The position numbers and the translations under genes were made by a program. Below the pieces are notes generated by a model that worked only from the letters and a program-made list of their open reading frames with translations, made no database searches and was not told where the DNA came from. A stretch of 64,000 bases of DNA from Candidatus Rifleibacteriota bacterium (lineage in GTDB: Bacteria > Muiribacteriota > Ozemobacteria > Ozemobacterales > Ozemobacteraceae): NCBI GenBank assembly GCA_015233565.1, contig JADFXM010000002.1:186001-250000 (forward strand), given 5' to 3'. Positions 35,459-43,861 of the stretch are shown piece after piece. The first letter of the stretch is position 1; each line of letters starts with the position of its first letter.

Positions 35459-37318
35459 ATGCTGGAAAGTAGGTTGCGGGCTCTGATTAAAGAAGGTGAA
35501 GGTCTGCGGGTGGAGTTCAAAAGCAGCAAAAAGGACCTGAACCGGGATGTGTATGAAACCGTATGCGCATTTTTAAACCGCTACGGCGGAGAAATTTTAC
35601 TCGGAGTAGATGATAAAGGCGATATCATCGGCGTCGAACCTGCAACCATTGCTCGGATAAAAAAGGATTTTATTACAGCAGTGAATAATCCACAAAAGAT
35701 TGCACCTTCTGTCTATCTCTCCATGGAACAAGTAAACATCGACGGCAAGCAAATTCTGTATGTTTTTGTACCGCAGAGTTCGCAGGTGCATACCTGCAAT
35801 GGGAAGGTCTTTGATCGGAATCAGGACGCCGATTTGGATATAACCGCGAAAAGCACTTTGGTCTCGGCTCTTTACATCAATAAACAAACCTTTTATACAG
35901 AGAGCAAGGTCTACCCTTATTGCGAAATGGCTGATTTGCGGCCGGACTTAATAGATCTGGCGCGGCGCCAGGCAGGTTTTCAAAAGACGAATCATCCATG
36001 GAAGAATATGGACGACATGGCTCTTTTAAAAAGCGCCAAAGTTTTTCTAAAAGATTATCAAACTGGAAAAGAGGGCTTTAGCCTTGCTGGTATTTTATTA
36101 TTCGGCAAGGATGAAACTATTCTGTCGGTTATACCCCATCACAAAACCGATCTGATTCTGCGCCGTGAGAATCTTGACCGTTATGATGACCGGGATGATG
36201 TGCGAACCAACCTGATCGAAAGCTATAACCGAATTATCGCTTTTGGACAGAAGCATCTTTCCGATCCCTTTTATCTGGAGGGGACTCATCGCATCAGTGT
36301 GAGGGATAAAATTATGCGGGAGATTGCTTCCAATATTTTGATTCATCGTGAATATGTGAAAGCATTTCCAGCGAAGGTTATCATCGAAAAAAGCAGGATT
36401 CTTGCTGAGAATGGCAACCGGGCCAATAGTCATGGCCTCATTGACCCGAACAACTTTACTCCCTGCCCAAAAAATCCGGTCATCGCAGGAGTCTTCCGAC
36501 AAATGGGTCTTGCAGATGAATTGGGTTCTGGTGTAAGGAATCTGTTCAAGTATACCGCGGTTTTTTCCAGGTCGCGCCCTGAGATGCTCGAAGAGGATAT
36601 TTTCAGAGTGATTGTTCCACTCGTTGAGGAAGCTACCGACCAAGTTACAGGACAAGTCGCCGCACAAGATGCCGTACAAGTCGCAGGGCAAGTCACAGGG
36701 CAAGTCGCAGGGCAAGTCACAGGGCAAGTCACAGGGCAAGTCGCAGGGCAAGTCACCGCGCAAGTCTTATTACTGTTGAAAAAATGCCATCTGGAAATGA
36801 CAAAAAAAGAAATGATGAATGCTTTGGAACTAAAAGGGAGAGATAATTTTGAAGAACTGTATCTTCAACCGGCTCTTGAGCAGAAATTGATTGAACGCAC
36901 GATTCCAGATAAGCCTCAAAGTCGTTTGCAGAAATACCGCCTGACCGGAAACGGAACGTTAATAATCCAAGCCAGCGAAAAAGCAGTTTCCCAAGATACA
37001 ACAGGGCAAGTCACAGGGCAAGTCACAGGGCAAGTCGCAGGGCAAGTCACAGGGCAAGTCACAGGGCAAGTCACAGGACAAGTCACCGCGCAAGTCTTAT
37101 TACTGTTGAAAAAATGCCATCTGGAAATGACAAAAAAAGAAATGATGAATGCTTTGGAACTAAAAGGGAGAGATAATTTTGAAGAATTGTATCTTCAACC
37201 AGCCCTTGAGCATAAATTGATTGAACGCACGATTCCGGGTAAGCCTCAAAGTCGTCTGCAGAAATACCGCCTGACCGACAAGGGGAGGCAACTATTGCAA
37301 GGAGATCCCAATGCTTAA
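35459..37318 (+). CDS. AlbA_2-domain ATP-binding protein with QVTG repeats and duplicated winged helix
   Basis: This 619-residue protein starts with an AlbA_2/Schlafen-like domain ([42 protein letters not shown]). A GHKL-like region follows ([46 protein letters not shown]). Then comes an unusual C-terminus: about 10 tetrapeptides of QVTG/QVAG, a roughly 65-residue winged-helix-like unit ([21 protein letters not shown]), seven more QVTG units and a near-identical second copy of the winged helix. Such QV-rich repeats occur in other COG2865-type proteins, with unknown function. It overlaps the DUF1156 gene by 8 bp. It shares architecture with the protein beside cas2 and could be a regulator or nucleic-acid-sensing part of the system. 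Confidence 0.82.
   Translation: MLESRLRALIKEGEGLRVEFKSSKKDLNRDVYETVCAFLNRYGGEILLGVDDKGDIIGVEPATIARIKKDFITAVNNPQKIAPSVYLSMEQVNIDGKQILYVFVPQSSQVHTCNGKVFDRNQDADLDITAKSTLVSALYINKQTFYTESKVYPYCEMADLRPDLIDLARRQAGFQKTNHPWKNMDDMALLKSAKVFLKDYQTGKEGFSLAGILLFGKDETILSVIPHHKTDLILRRENLDRYDDRDDVRTNLIESYNRIIAFGQKHLSDPFYLEGTHRISVRDKIMREIASNILIHREYVKAFPAKVIIEKSRILAENGNRANSHGLIDPNNFTPCPKNPVIAGVFRQMGLADELGSGVRNLFKYTAVFSRSRPEMLEEDIFRVIVPLVEEATDQVTGQVAAQDAVQVAGQVTGQVAGQVTGQVTGQVAGQVTAQVLLLLKKCHLEMTKKEMMNALELKGRDNFEELYLQPALEQKLIERTIPDKPQSRLQKYRLTGNGTLIIQASEKAVSQDTTGQVTGQVTGQVAGQVTGQVTGQVTGQVTAQVLLLLKKCHLEMTKKEMMNALELKGRDNFEELYLQPALEHKLIERTIPGKPQSRLQKYRLTDKGRQLLQGDPNA
36641..36766 (+). repeat. 12-bp in-frame tandem repeat, block 1 (QVTG units)
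   Basis: Ten tandem 12-bp units of the type caagtcacaggg or caagtcgcaggg, plus a final caagtc. They encode Q-V-T/A-G repeats. The first three units are more diverged (QVAA, QDAV), the rest nearly identical. Length change by slippage would keep the reading frame. Confidence 0.9.
37007..37096 (+). repeat. 12-bp in-frame tandem repeat, block 2 (QVTG units)
   Basis: Seven units of the same 12-bp repeat and a final caagtc, 330 bp downstream of the matching end of block 1. The roughly 200 bp after each block (from about 36749 and 37079) are nearly identical, so repeat block and winged helix were duplicated together recently. Confidence 0.9.
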
Positions 37319-40142
37319 ACCATTTGAATGGAAAGACCGCCCCTCGCTTATAGAACACCTGTTTCCGGTGCAGAAAATCTCTGCGGAAAGTTTTAAGGAG
37401 CAGATGGCAAACACTGGGAAAGCTTTGACTGCATTGGGTAGCTATTGGAAGGGCCGAAAACCTCTTGTTCTCAATAAAGCCTGTATTCTAGGTGCTTTAC
37501 TGCCTGCTACGAATAACAGAATTAAAGACCTTGAAATTTTTGAGCTTCTTATGGGCATGGACAGCCAGACTATGCAGAAACGCCTGGAAGCAAATATGCC
37601 GGTTTCCAAACATTATACTTTGGGTGAATACCTGATACTTCCCTTCAACGAGCAGATCAAAAAAGCCAAACGGCCGGAAGAGCTGGAAGTTAGTCTATTT
37701 GAACATATCTGGGAAAAAGTGAATAAACATCTCGGAACAGAGGCGTCATCCTTTCCTGAACTGGTTGAACAGATGGGTATTGCCCGCTTCGGCCATCGGC
37801 CCAAGGTTGCCGATGTGTTTTGCGGAAGCGGGCAGATACCTTTTGAAGCTGCACGCTTGGGCTGTGATGTTTATGCCAGTGACTTGAACCCTATTGCCTG
37901 TATGCTTACCTGGGGCGCTTTCAATATTGTGGGGGCGAATGAGGAGATGCGGGCAAAGATTGACAAGTCCCAAAAAGAAATAGTGGAACTCGTGGAATCT
38001 GATATTGATGAACTTAAGATAGAAAAAGATGAAAATGAGTGGAAAGCAAAATTTTATTTATATTGCGTAGAAATTCTATGTCCAGAAACAGGATGGAGAG
38101 TTCCTTTACTACCAAACAGAATTATTAGTAAGGATTGGAAGACTGTTTTTGATATTATTCCAGACAGGAATGGAAAAAATTATAAAATCAATATCAGACA
38201 ATTGAAGGAAAAAGAAACACTTGAGGGTTTCGAGGTTGGTACTTATTGCAAAGGGGAAGTGTTTCACACCCCCGACGGGGAAAATACTAAACGCTTCAAG
38301 ATCAGTACTTTGCGGGGTGATTATAAAGATGGCAAAGAAAATAAAAATCGTTTGCGTTTGTGGGGAAAATCAGATTTTGTTCCTTGGCCCAATGATGTCT
38401 TTCAGGAACGGCTTTATTGCATACAGTGGTTGCGCAAAAAAACTTCAGGCAAAGGTGATGAATTTCAATTTCGATCGGTGACTGCCGATGACCAGATACG
38501 TGAGCAGAAGGTTATTGAATATGTGGGTGCTCATCTTAGTGAGTGGCAGGAAAAAGGATATGTGCCGGATATGTTGATTGAAGCAGGGGAAAAAACAGAT
38601 GAACCAATCCGGACTCGTGGTTGGACCCATTGGCACCATTTGTTTAATCCGAGGCAATTACTTTGGGGTGCCCTTTGCTTAAAATATATTTCTGGATATA
38701 CTTCGTTAGCTGTTCTGCAGACGTTAAATAGAAATGCTAAATTATCTCGCTGGGATTACTCGCAAATCGGCGGGGGTGGAAGTGTTAAGGATGTTTTTTA
38801 TAATCAAGCATTAAATACGTTGTTCGATTATGGTTGCAGAGCAAGTGAATCTGCAAAAGTGTTTCTTATGAAAAAAGTTTTATCTCATCCAATACAAACA
38901 ATGACTACCGTCAACTCCCACCCCGCGCAAGAACTTGCCACTGACAACGACATCTACGTTACCGACCCCCCATACGGGGATGCTGTCAAATACGAAGAAA
39001 TCACCGAGTTCTTCATTGCATGGCTTCGCAAAAATCCTCCCCCTGAGTTTGCCAACTGGATTTGGGATAGTCGTCGCTCACTTGCAATAAAGGGTGAGGG
39101 TGAAGGCTTCCGAAGCGGGATGATTGCGGCATATCGGCAAATGGCAAAGCACATGCCCGACAACGGCATTCAGGTGCTTATGTTTACACATCAGAGCGGC
39201 TCCATCTGGGCGGACATGACCAACATAATCTGGGCCAGCGGCTTACAAGTCACCGCAGCCTGGTATGTGGTCACCGAAACCGATAGTGCCCTTAGACAGG
39301 GTGCCAATGTTACCGGGACGGTAATGCTGGTACTCCGAAAGCGCACGAAACAGCTTGAAACTTTTCGCGACGATTTGGGCTGGGAAATTGAAGCGGCAGT
39401 CAAACAACAGGTGGAGTCCCTTATTGGCCTTGATAAAACGGTCCGGGAACAGCGTTCCGAGGGCCTGTATACAGATGCAGATTTACAAATGGCCGGTTAT
39501 GCAGCTGCGCTAAAAGTTCTCACAGCCTATTCAAAAATTGATGGCAAGGATATGGTCACCGAGTCTGAAGCGCCCCGTATTCCTGGAAGGAAAACCTTTG
39601 TAGAGGAACTGATCAACTTTGCCGTACAAACCGCTGTTCAGTTTCTTGTTCCCGCCGGCTTTGATAAAAGTGAATGGCAAAAACTGGCCCCTGTTGAGCG
39701 CTTCTACCTCAAGATGGCCGAGATGGAATCCCAGGGAATTAAAACCCTTGACAACTATCAGAACTTTGCAAAGGCTTTCAAAGTGCACCATTTTGACCAG
39801 CTCATGAGCGACGCATCCAAAGCCAATGCTGCTCGTCTCAAACTCTCCACTGAATTCAAGAGCGCTCTTATGTCAGGTGAAGCTGAAATCGCTTCGACGC
39901 CACTTCGGGCGCTTCTCTACGCAATGTGTGAAGTTGCAAAAGAAATTGAAGTGGATGACGTGCTTCTCCACCTGATGCAGAATTGTGTGAACTTTTTGCA
40001 GATGAAACCGCTCATCATAAAAATGGCCGATTACCTTGCCGAAAAACGTGGAAGCTTGAAACCGACCAAGACTTTCCGTCCTGATCTTGAGGCAAGCGCC
40101 GCACGAATACTGACGGAAGCTCTCCGTAATCAGAGAGTTTAG
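37311..40142 (+). CDS. DUF1156 DNA methyltransferase
   Basis: This 943-residue DNA methyltransferase opens with the DUF1156 signature (DRPSLIEHLFPVQKISAESFKEQ). The SAM-binding motif I is VADVFCGSGQIPFEAARLG around 167-184, followed by DVYASDLNPIA. The catalytic motif IV is VTDPPYGDAVKYEE near 551, of D-P-P-Y type, which fits N6-adenine (or N4-cytosine) modification. A long insertion lies between the motifs, as is usual in this family. It would mark host DNA as self for the defence complex; the recognition site cannot be read. It overlaps the AlbA_2 gene by 8 bp. The 111-bp gap after it contains only GAGGA for the helicase gene. Confidence 0.9.
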   Translation: MLKPFEWKDRPSLIEHLFPVQKISAESFKEQMANTGKALTALGSYWKGRKPLVLNKACILGALLPATNNRIKDLEIFELLMGMDSQTMQKRLEANMPVSKHYTLGEYLILPFNEQIKKAKRPEELEVSLFEHIWEKVNKHLGTEASSFPELVEQMGIARFGHRPKVADVFCGSGQIPFEAARLGCDVYASDLNPIACMLTWGAFNIVGANEEMRAKIDKSQKEIVELVESDIDELKIEKDENEWKAKFYLYCVEILCPETGWRVPLLPNRIISKDWKTVFDIIPDRNGKNYKINIRQLKEKETLEGFEVGTYCKGEVFHTPDGENTKRFKISTLRGDYKDGKENKNRLRLWGKSDFVPWPNDVFQERLYCIQWLRKKTSGKGDEFQFRSVTADDQIREQKVIEYVGAHLSEWQEKGYVPDMLIEAGEKTDEPIRTRGWTHWHHLFNPRQLLWGALCLKYISGYTSLAVLQTLNRNAKLSRWDYSQIGGGGSVKDVFYNQALNTLFDYGCRASESAKVFLMKKVLSHPIQTMTTVNSHPAQELATDNDIYVTDPPYGDAVKYEEITEFFIAWLRKNPPPEFANWIWDSRRSLAIKGEGEGFRSGMIAAYRQMAKHMPDNGIQVLMFTHQSGSIWADMTNIIWASGLQVTAAWYVVTETDSALRQGANVTGTVMLVLRKRTKQLETFRDDLGWEIEAAVKQQVESLIGLDKTVREQRSEGLYTDADLQMAGYAAALKVLTAYSKIDGKDMVTESEAPRIPGRKTFVEELINFAVQTAVQFLVPAGFDKSEWQKLAPVERFYLKMAEMESQGIKTLDNYQNFAKAFKVHHFDQLMSDASKANAARLKLSTEFKSALMSGEAEIASTPLRALLYAMCEVAKEIEVDDVLLHLMQNCVNFLQMKPLIIKMADYLAEKRGSLKPTKTFRPDLEASAARILTEALRNQRV

Positions 40143-40253
40143 ACCCCCAAGGCTCACCGGTAGCTAGCCCAGTGAAAGGGGTTTCTAAAACCATTCCCAA
40201 GCAGGCCATGTTGAAAAAAAGAAGATCATAATGAATAATCCGAGGACATAGTT

Positions 40254-42974
40254 ATGACAATCCGTCGATTTTCTTCTCGCACAGAACGGCTTGACACGGA
40301 ATTTCTGGCAAAAGCCCTTAGAGGTGCTACGAAGTATTTACGTATAGCGGGTTACTTCCGCAGTTCAATATTTGAATTGGTTGGTGAAGAAATTTCCCGG
40401 ATACCCGAAGTAAAGATTATTTGCAACTCAGAACTCGATATCGCTGATTTTCAGGTTGCCACCAGTCGAAACACCGCTCTCAAGGAACGATGGAACGAGG
40501 TTGATGTTGTGGCTGAAGCGCTGATCAAAAAAGATCGCTATCAGATTCTCGACAGGTTGCTACAAGCAGGAAATGTTGAAATTCGCGTGGTTCCAAGGGA
40601 ACGGCTCTTTCTTCACGGAAAAGCTGGTTCAATTCATTATCCAGACGGTAGTCGAAAAGCGTTTATCGGTTCGGTTAATGAGACCAAAAGCGCTTTTTCC
40701 CAAAACTACGAACTGATGTGGCAGGACGATGATACTGCGAGCGCCGACTGGGTGGAAGAAGAATTTTGGGCGCTCTGGAAAGACGGAGTGCCGCTTCCTG
40801 AGACCATTTTAGCAGAAATTACCCGCGTTGCCAATCGACGAGAGGTTACTATTGATGTCCTAAAGGCGGCTGATGTTCCCGGTGCTGCCCTTGCGGAAGC
40901 CCCCATCTATCGCGGGGGCGAACAACTTCAACCCTGGCAGCGTTCATTTGTAACTATGTTCCTGGAACATCGCGAAATTTATGGAAAAGCCCGTTTGCTT
41001 CTTGCAGATGAAGTTGGAGTAGGAAAGACCCTCTCGATGGCCACCAGTGCTTTGGTGAGTGCTCTTCTTAATGACGGCCCCGTTCTGATTCTTGCCCCTT
41101 CAACTCTTACATTCCAGTGGCAGATTGAAATGATGGACAAGCTTGGCGTTCCCACAGCCCTTTGGTCTTCACAAAAAAAAGTATGGCTTGGTGAAAAAGG
41201 GCAGATTCTTTCTCCCCGTGGAGATTCATCGTCAATAAAAAAATGTCCATATCGTATCGCCATTGTTTCCACAGGTCTTGTTATGCACCAGCGGGAAAAT
41301 GGGGACTTTATAAAAGAGACAGGCCTTCTCCTGAAAAACAAATTTGGAACAGTAATTCTCGATGAGGCACACAAGGCACGCACTAGAGGCGCTTTGAACG
41401 AAAAAGCTTCAGAACCCAACAACTTGCTTGCTTTTATGCTGAATGTTGCAAAACGAACTAAACATCTGGTACTTGGCACTGCAACACCTATCCAAACGGA
41501 TGTCAGAGAACTTTGGGATCTCCTTAAAATATTGAACAGCGGGGCCGACTTTGTACTGGGGGATGAACTGTCACCGTGGCGGGACTTCGAACGTGCAATC
41601 CGGATCGTAACCGGAAAAGACCAACCAGCTACCACAAGCGAAGCATGGGACTTACTTCGTAATCCCCTCCCTCCCTCGAATGAACAGGGAGTAATTTCTC
41701 GGATTCGAGATAACCTGGGTGTTGCTCCAGCTGACTTTTTCTGCGCCCATAAATACGAAGACCTGGAATATCTTGTTAAGGATCTGTGGCTTTCTGAGTG
41801 TTTGAGTGATGGATTTTTCCGGCAATATAATCCGGTACTGCGCCATATAGTTCTCCGTAAGAGAAAACAGCTTGAAGATAGCGGGCTTCTGATGCGTATA
41901 GGAGTAAATACCCACCCAATGCAAGAGAAACAAATGCTTTATCAGTCAAGGTTTGCCGGTCTTGGTATCAGAACTAATACCCCCTTCGAAGTTGCATACA
42001 AAAAAGCCGAAGAATTTTCCCGACTTTTACATCAACGCACACCTTCGGCAGGGTTTATGAAGACCCTTATGCTCCAGCGCATTTGCTCAAGTTTTGCCTC
42101 CGGTTTGAAGACCGCCCGACGGATGTTGGAACATACTATTTCCAATGAAGATGAAGATACAGTCGATTCTGTTGAACACATTTTAACCCAGATGACTCCG
42201 GAAGAGGTTGGCTGCCTCAGGGAAATTGAAAATCAGTTATCAAGACCGGAAGCAACAGATTCTAAGCTTGATACGGTCAAATGGTTTTTAAATGAATTCC
42301 GTTCAGATGGAAAAACCTGGCATGAACATGGCTGTATTATTTTCAGTCAATATTATGATACTGCGGAATGGATAGCGGCTGAATTGGCAAAATCCTTCAA
42401 GAATGAAGTCGTGGCCGTCTATGCTGGCGCGGGAAAAAGTGGTTTATATCTGAATGAGCAATTCAATACTGTTGAGCGCGAAGTTATAAAAGCTGCTGTC
42501 AGAAACCGGGAAATCCTGATTGTAGTGGCCACGGATGCAGCCTGTGAAGGCCTCAACCTTCAGGCTTTAGGAACACTCATTAACATCGATCTACCCTGGA
42601 ACCCCTCCCGTCTTGAGCAACGTCTTGGACGTATCAAGCGTATCGGTCAGGCAAGAAAGTATGTTGATATGCTCAACCTGGTGTATCATGAAACCCAGGA
42701 TGAAAAGGTTTATACTATCCTTTCGGAACGTCTCCGGGACACCTATGAAATATTTGGAAGCTTACCGGATACAATAGAAGACGATTGGATTGAAGATGAA
42801 GAAAATTTGAGAGAGAGGATGGACAGCTACATCCAGGAACGGGAAAATGCACAAAATGTATTCTCGGTAAAATATCGCTCTTCTCTCGCCCCTGATTCAA
42901 ACAAGTGGGAACTGTGCGCTGAAGTTTTGTCACGGAAGAATATTGTGGATATCTTAAGTGAGCCGTGGAGTTAG
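40254..42974 (+). CDS. SNF2-family helicase with N-terminal phospholipase-D-like domain
   Basis: In this 906-residue fusion, the first 200 residues form a PLD-like domain with H-x-K at about 120 (LFLHGKAGS) and the downstream N (FIGSVNETKSAFSQN). A SNF2/SF2 helicase follows: motif I LLADEVGVGKT near 250, DEAH (VILDEAHKAR) near 368, GTATP near 410, and motif VI RLEQRLGRIKRIGQ near 790. Only one HKD-type motif is visible, so a nuclease would need dimerisation or may be inactive. PLD and helicase functions are separate genes in DISARM (DrmC, DrmA); here they are fused. It is the last gene of the module, same strand, with GAGGA 8 bp before the ATG. Confidence 0.9.
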   Translation: MTIRRFSSRTERLDTEFLAKALRGATKYLRIAGYFRSSIFELVGEEISRIPEVKIICNSELDIADFQVATSRNTALKERWNEVDVVAEALIKKDRYQILDRLLQAGNVEIRVVPRERLFLHGKAGSIHYPDGSRKAFIGSVNETKSAFSQNYELMWQDDDTASADWVEEEFWALWKDGVPLPETILAEITRVANRREVTIDVLKAADVPGAALAEAPIYRGGEQLQPWQRSFVTMFLEHREIYGKARLLLADEVGVGKTLSMATSALVSALLNDGPVLILAPSTLTFQWQIEMMDKLGVPTALWSSQKKVWLGEKGQILSPRGDSSSIKKCPYRIAIVSTGLVMHQRENGDFIKETGLLLKNKFGTVILDEAHKARTRGALNEKASEPNNLLAFMLNVAKRTKHLVLGTATPIQTDVRELWDLLKILNSGADFVLGDELSPWRDFERAIRIVTGKDQPATTSEAWDLLRNPLPPSNEQGVISRIRDNLGVAPADFFCAHKYEDLEYLVKDLWLSECLSDGFFRQYNPVLRHIVLRKRKQLEDSGLLMRIGVNTHPMQEKQMLYQSRFAGLGIRTNTPFEVAYKKAEEFSRLLHQRTPSAGFMKTLMLQRICSSFASGLKTARRMLEHTISNEDEDTVDSVEHILTQMTPEEVGCLREIENQLSRPEATDSKLDTVKWFLNEFRSDGKTWHEHGCIIFSQYYDTAEWIAAELAKSFKNEVVAVYAGAGKSGLYLNEQFNTVEREVIKAAVRNREILIVVATDAACEGLNLQALGTLINIDLPWNPSRLEQRLGRIKRIGQARKYVDMLNLVYHETQDEKVYTILSERLRDTYEIFGSLPDTIEDDWIEDEENLRERMDSYIQERENAQNVFSVKYRSSLAPDSNKWELCAEVLSRKNIVDILSEPWS

Positions 42975-42980
42975 GTGTCG

Positions 42981-43006
42981 CACAATTCTTGTGGTAGTGT
43001 TTTTTA
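42981..43006 (+). terminator. Possible terminator after the defence operon
   Basis: CACAA-ttc-TTGTG (42981-42993) makes a short 5-bp stem, followed within 7 bp by a T-run at about 43000-43006. The stem is weak, but its place just after the helicase stop is right. Confidence 0.35.
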
Positions 43007-43421
43007 TGGAGTTTTGAGTTGAGCTTCCGTTCTAAGATTATTTGGTTCTTCCAGGGCATAAAATTCATGCTGTTTTCTATCTGAATCATTTTTGCGAACT
43101 TTTCTGACAGTCAGAAGGAAAAATCGGCAAATTAACTGACCAGTTCTTCTTGAACCCTCGAAAAAAACTGAAGCTCAGGCCTCCTGTTTAGCAGGAGCTC
43201 ATTTGGCACAGTTTTGAAGAGTTTTCGGCAAACATAAACATTTTTTTTCTGTGAAAAGTGCTTGGCGGATTTCCGATTGGAAACTCTAAAATTCTTACCA
43301 GTTCATATATGCATCAGGAGATCTGAGACTAGCAACAAACAGGCATAGTGATTGCCGTAAGGAACCAGTGTCGGAGGGTTACGTGCAGTAGAGTTTATCA
43401 GATTGTTTCGCAGTGTATGAG
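43007..43421. other. Convergent gap between the helicase and acetyltransferase genes
   Basis: No gene is seen. A 6-bp stem CTCCTG-tttag-CAGGAG lies at 43181-43197 and could form a hairpin on either strand, a possible bidirectional terminator between converging genes. I see no att-like direct repeats or IS ends marking the island border here. Confidence 0.35.
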
Positions 43422-43856
43422 TTAAATTGGAAGGGAAAAAACTATCTGAGATTTTGATTTTGTGAACCCCAATTTGAGATAAAAATGATGAGTATCTTCA
43501 CGAACAACATTAGATCGAACTTTTAATTGGGTAAAACCACGATTCTTTGTCCAATGAGCCACTGCTGTAACTAATTTTCCTCCAATGCCAGCACCCCTCC
43601 GATTTGCGTTAACCACCAAACCACCAATTTCCACAAAAGGGGGAGATTCAAGGCGGTATGCGATAAAAGCGTGGATCCATCCCACTACTTTTCCCTCAAG
43701 TTCAGCAACTAAAACCAGGTTTCCATCTTCTTCTGAAAGAGATTTCAGGCGTTCCAGGGTTTCCACTTCATTTGAGGGATACCCAAGTTGACATGACAGT
43801 TCTGCTAATTCCGGGGAATCGCTTGGCAGGGCATTTCTAAGAATTATTTGATTCAT
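43422..43856 (-). CDS. GNAT-family N-acetyltransferase
   Basis: This 144-residue GNAT enzyme transfers acetyl from acetyl-CoA to an amine. It has the family opening IILRNALPSDSPELAEL, the strand VLVAELEGKVVGWIH, the CoA-binding loop RRGAGIGGKLVTA (R-R-x-G-x-G) and the C-terminal FYLKLGF. Related proteins include aminoglycoside 6'-acetyltransferase-like enzymes, but the substrate cannot be told. It starts 5 bp after the stop of the large TPR gene, so it is probably the last gene of that transcript. Confidence 0.85.
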   Translation of the reverse strand: MNQIILRNALPSDSPELAELSCQLGYPSNEVETLERLKSLSEEDGNLVLVAELEGKVVGWIHAFIAYRLESPPFVEIGGLVVNANRRGAGIGGKLVTAVAHWTKNRGFTQLKVRSNVVREDTHHFYLKLGFTKSKSQIVFSLPI

Positions 43857-43861
43857 TATGT

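Noticed and set aside
36098-36763. Minus-strand frame of 221 codons inside the AlbA_2 gene, ending in repeats of PCDL
   Set aside because: Antisense shadow of the QVTG repeats and coding sequence; no ribosome-binding site or domain.
40143-40253. Possible mobile element or terminator between methyltransferase and helicase genes
   Set aside because: Only short, weak complementarity (ACCCC/GGGGT) and no target-site duplication; more likely a plain intergenic gap.
40979-41635. Minus-strand frame of 218 codons inside the PLD-helicase gene
   Set aside because: It lies opposite conserved helicase motifs, has no recognisable domain and is an antisense open frame.
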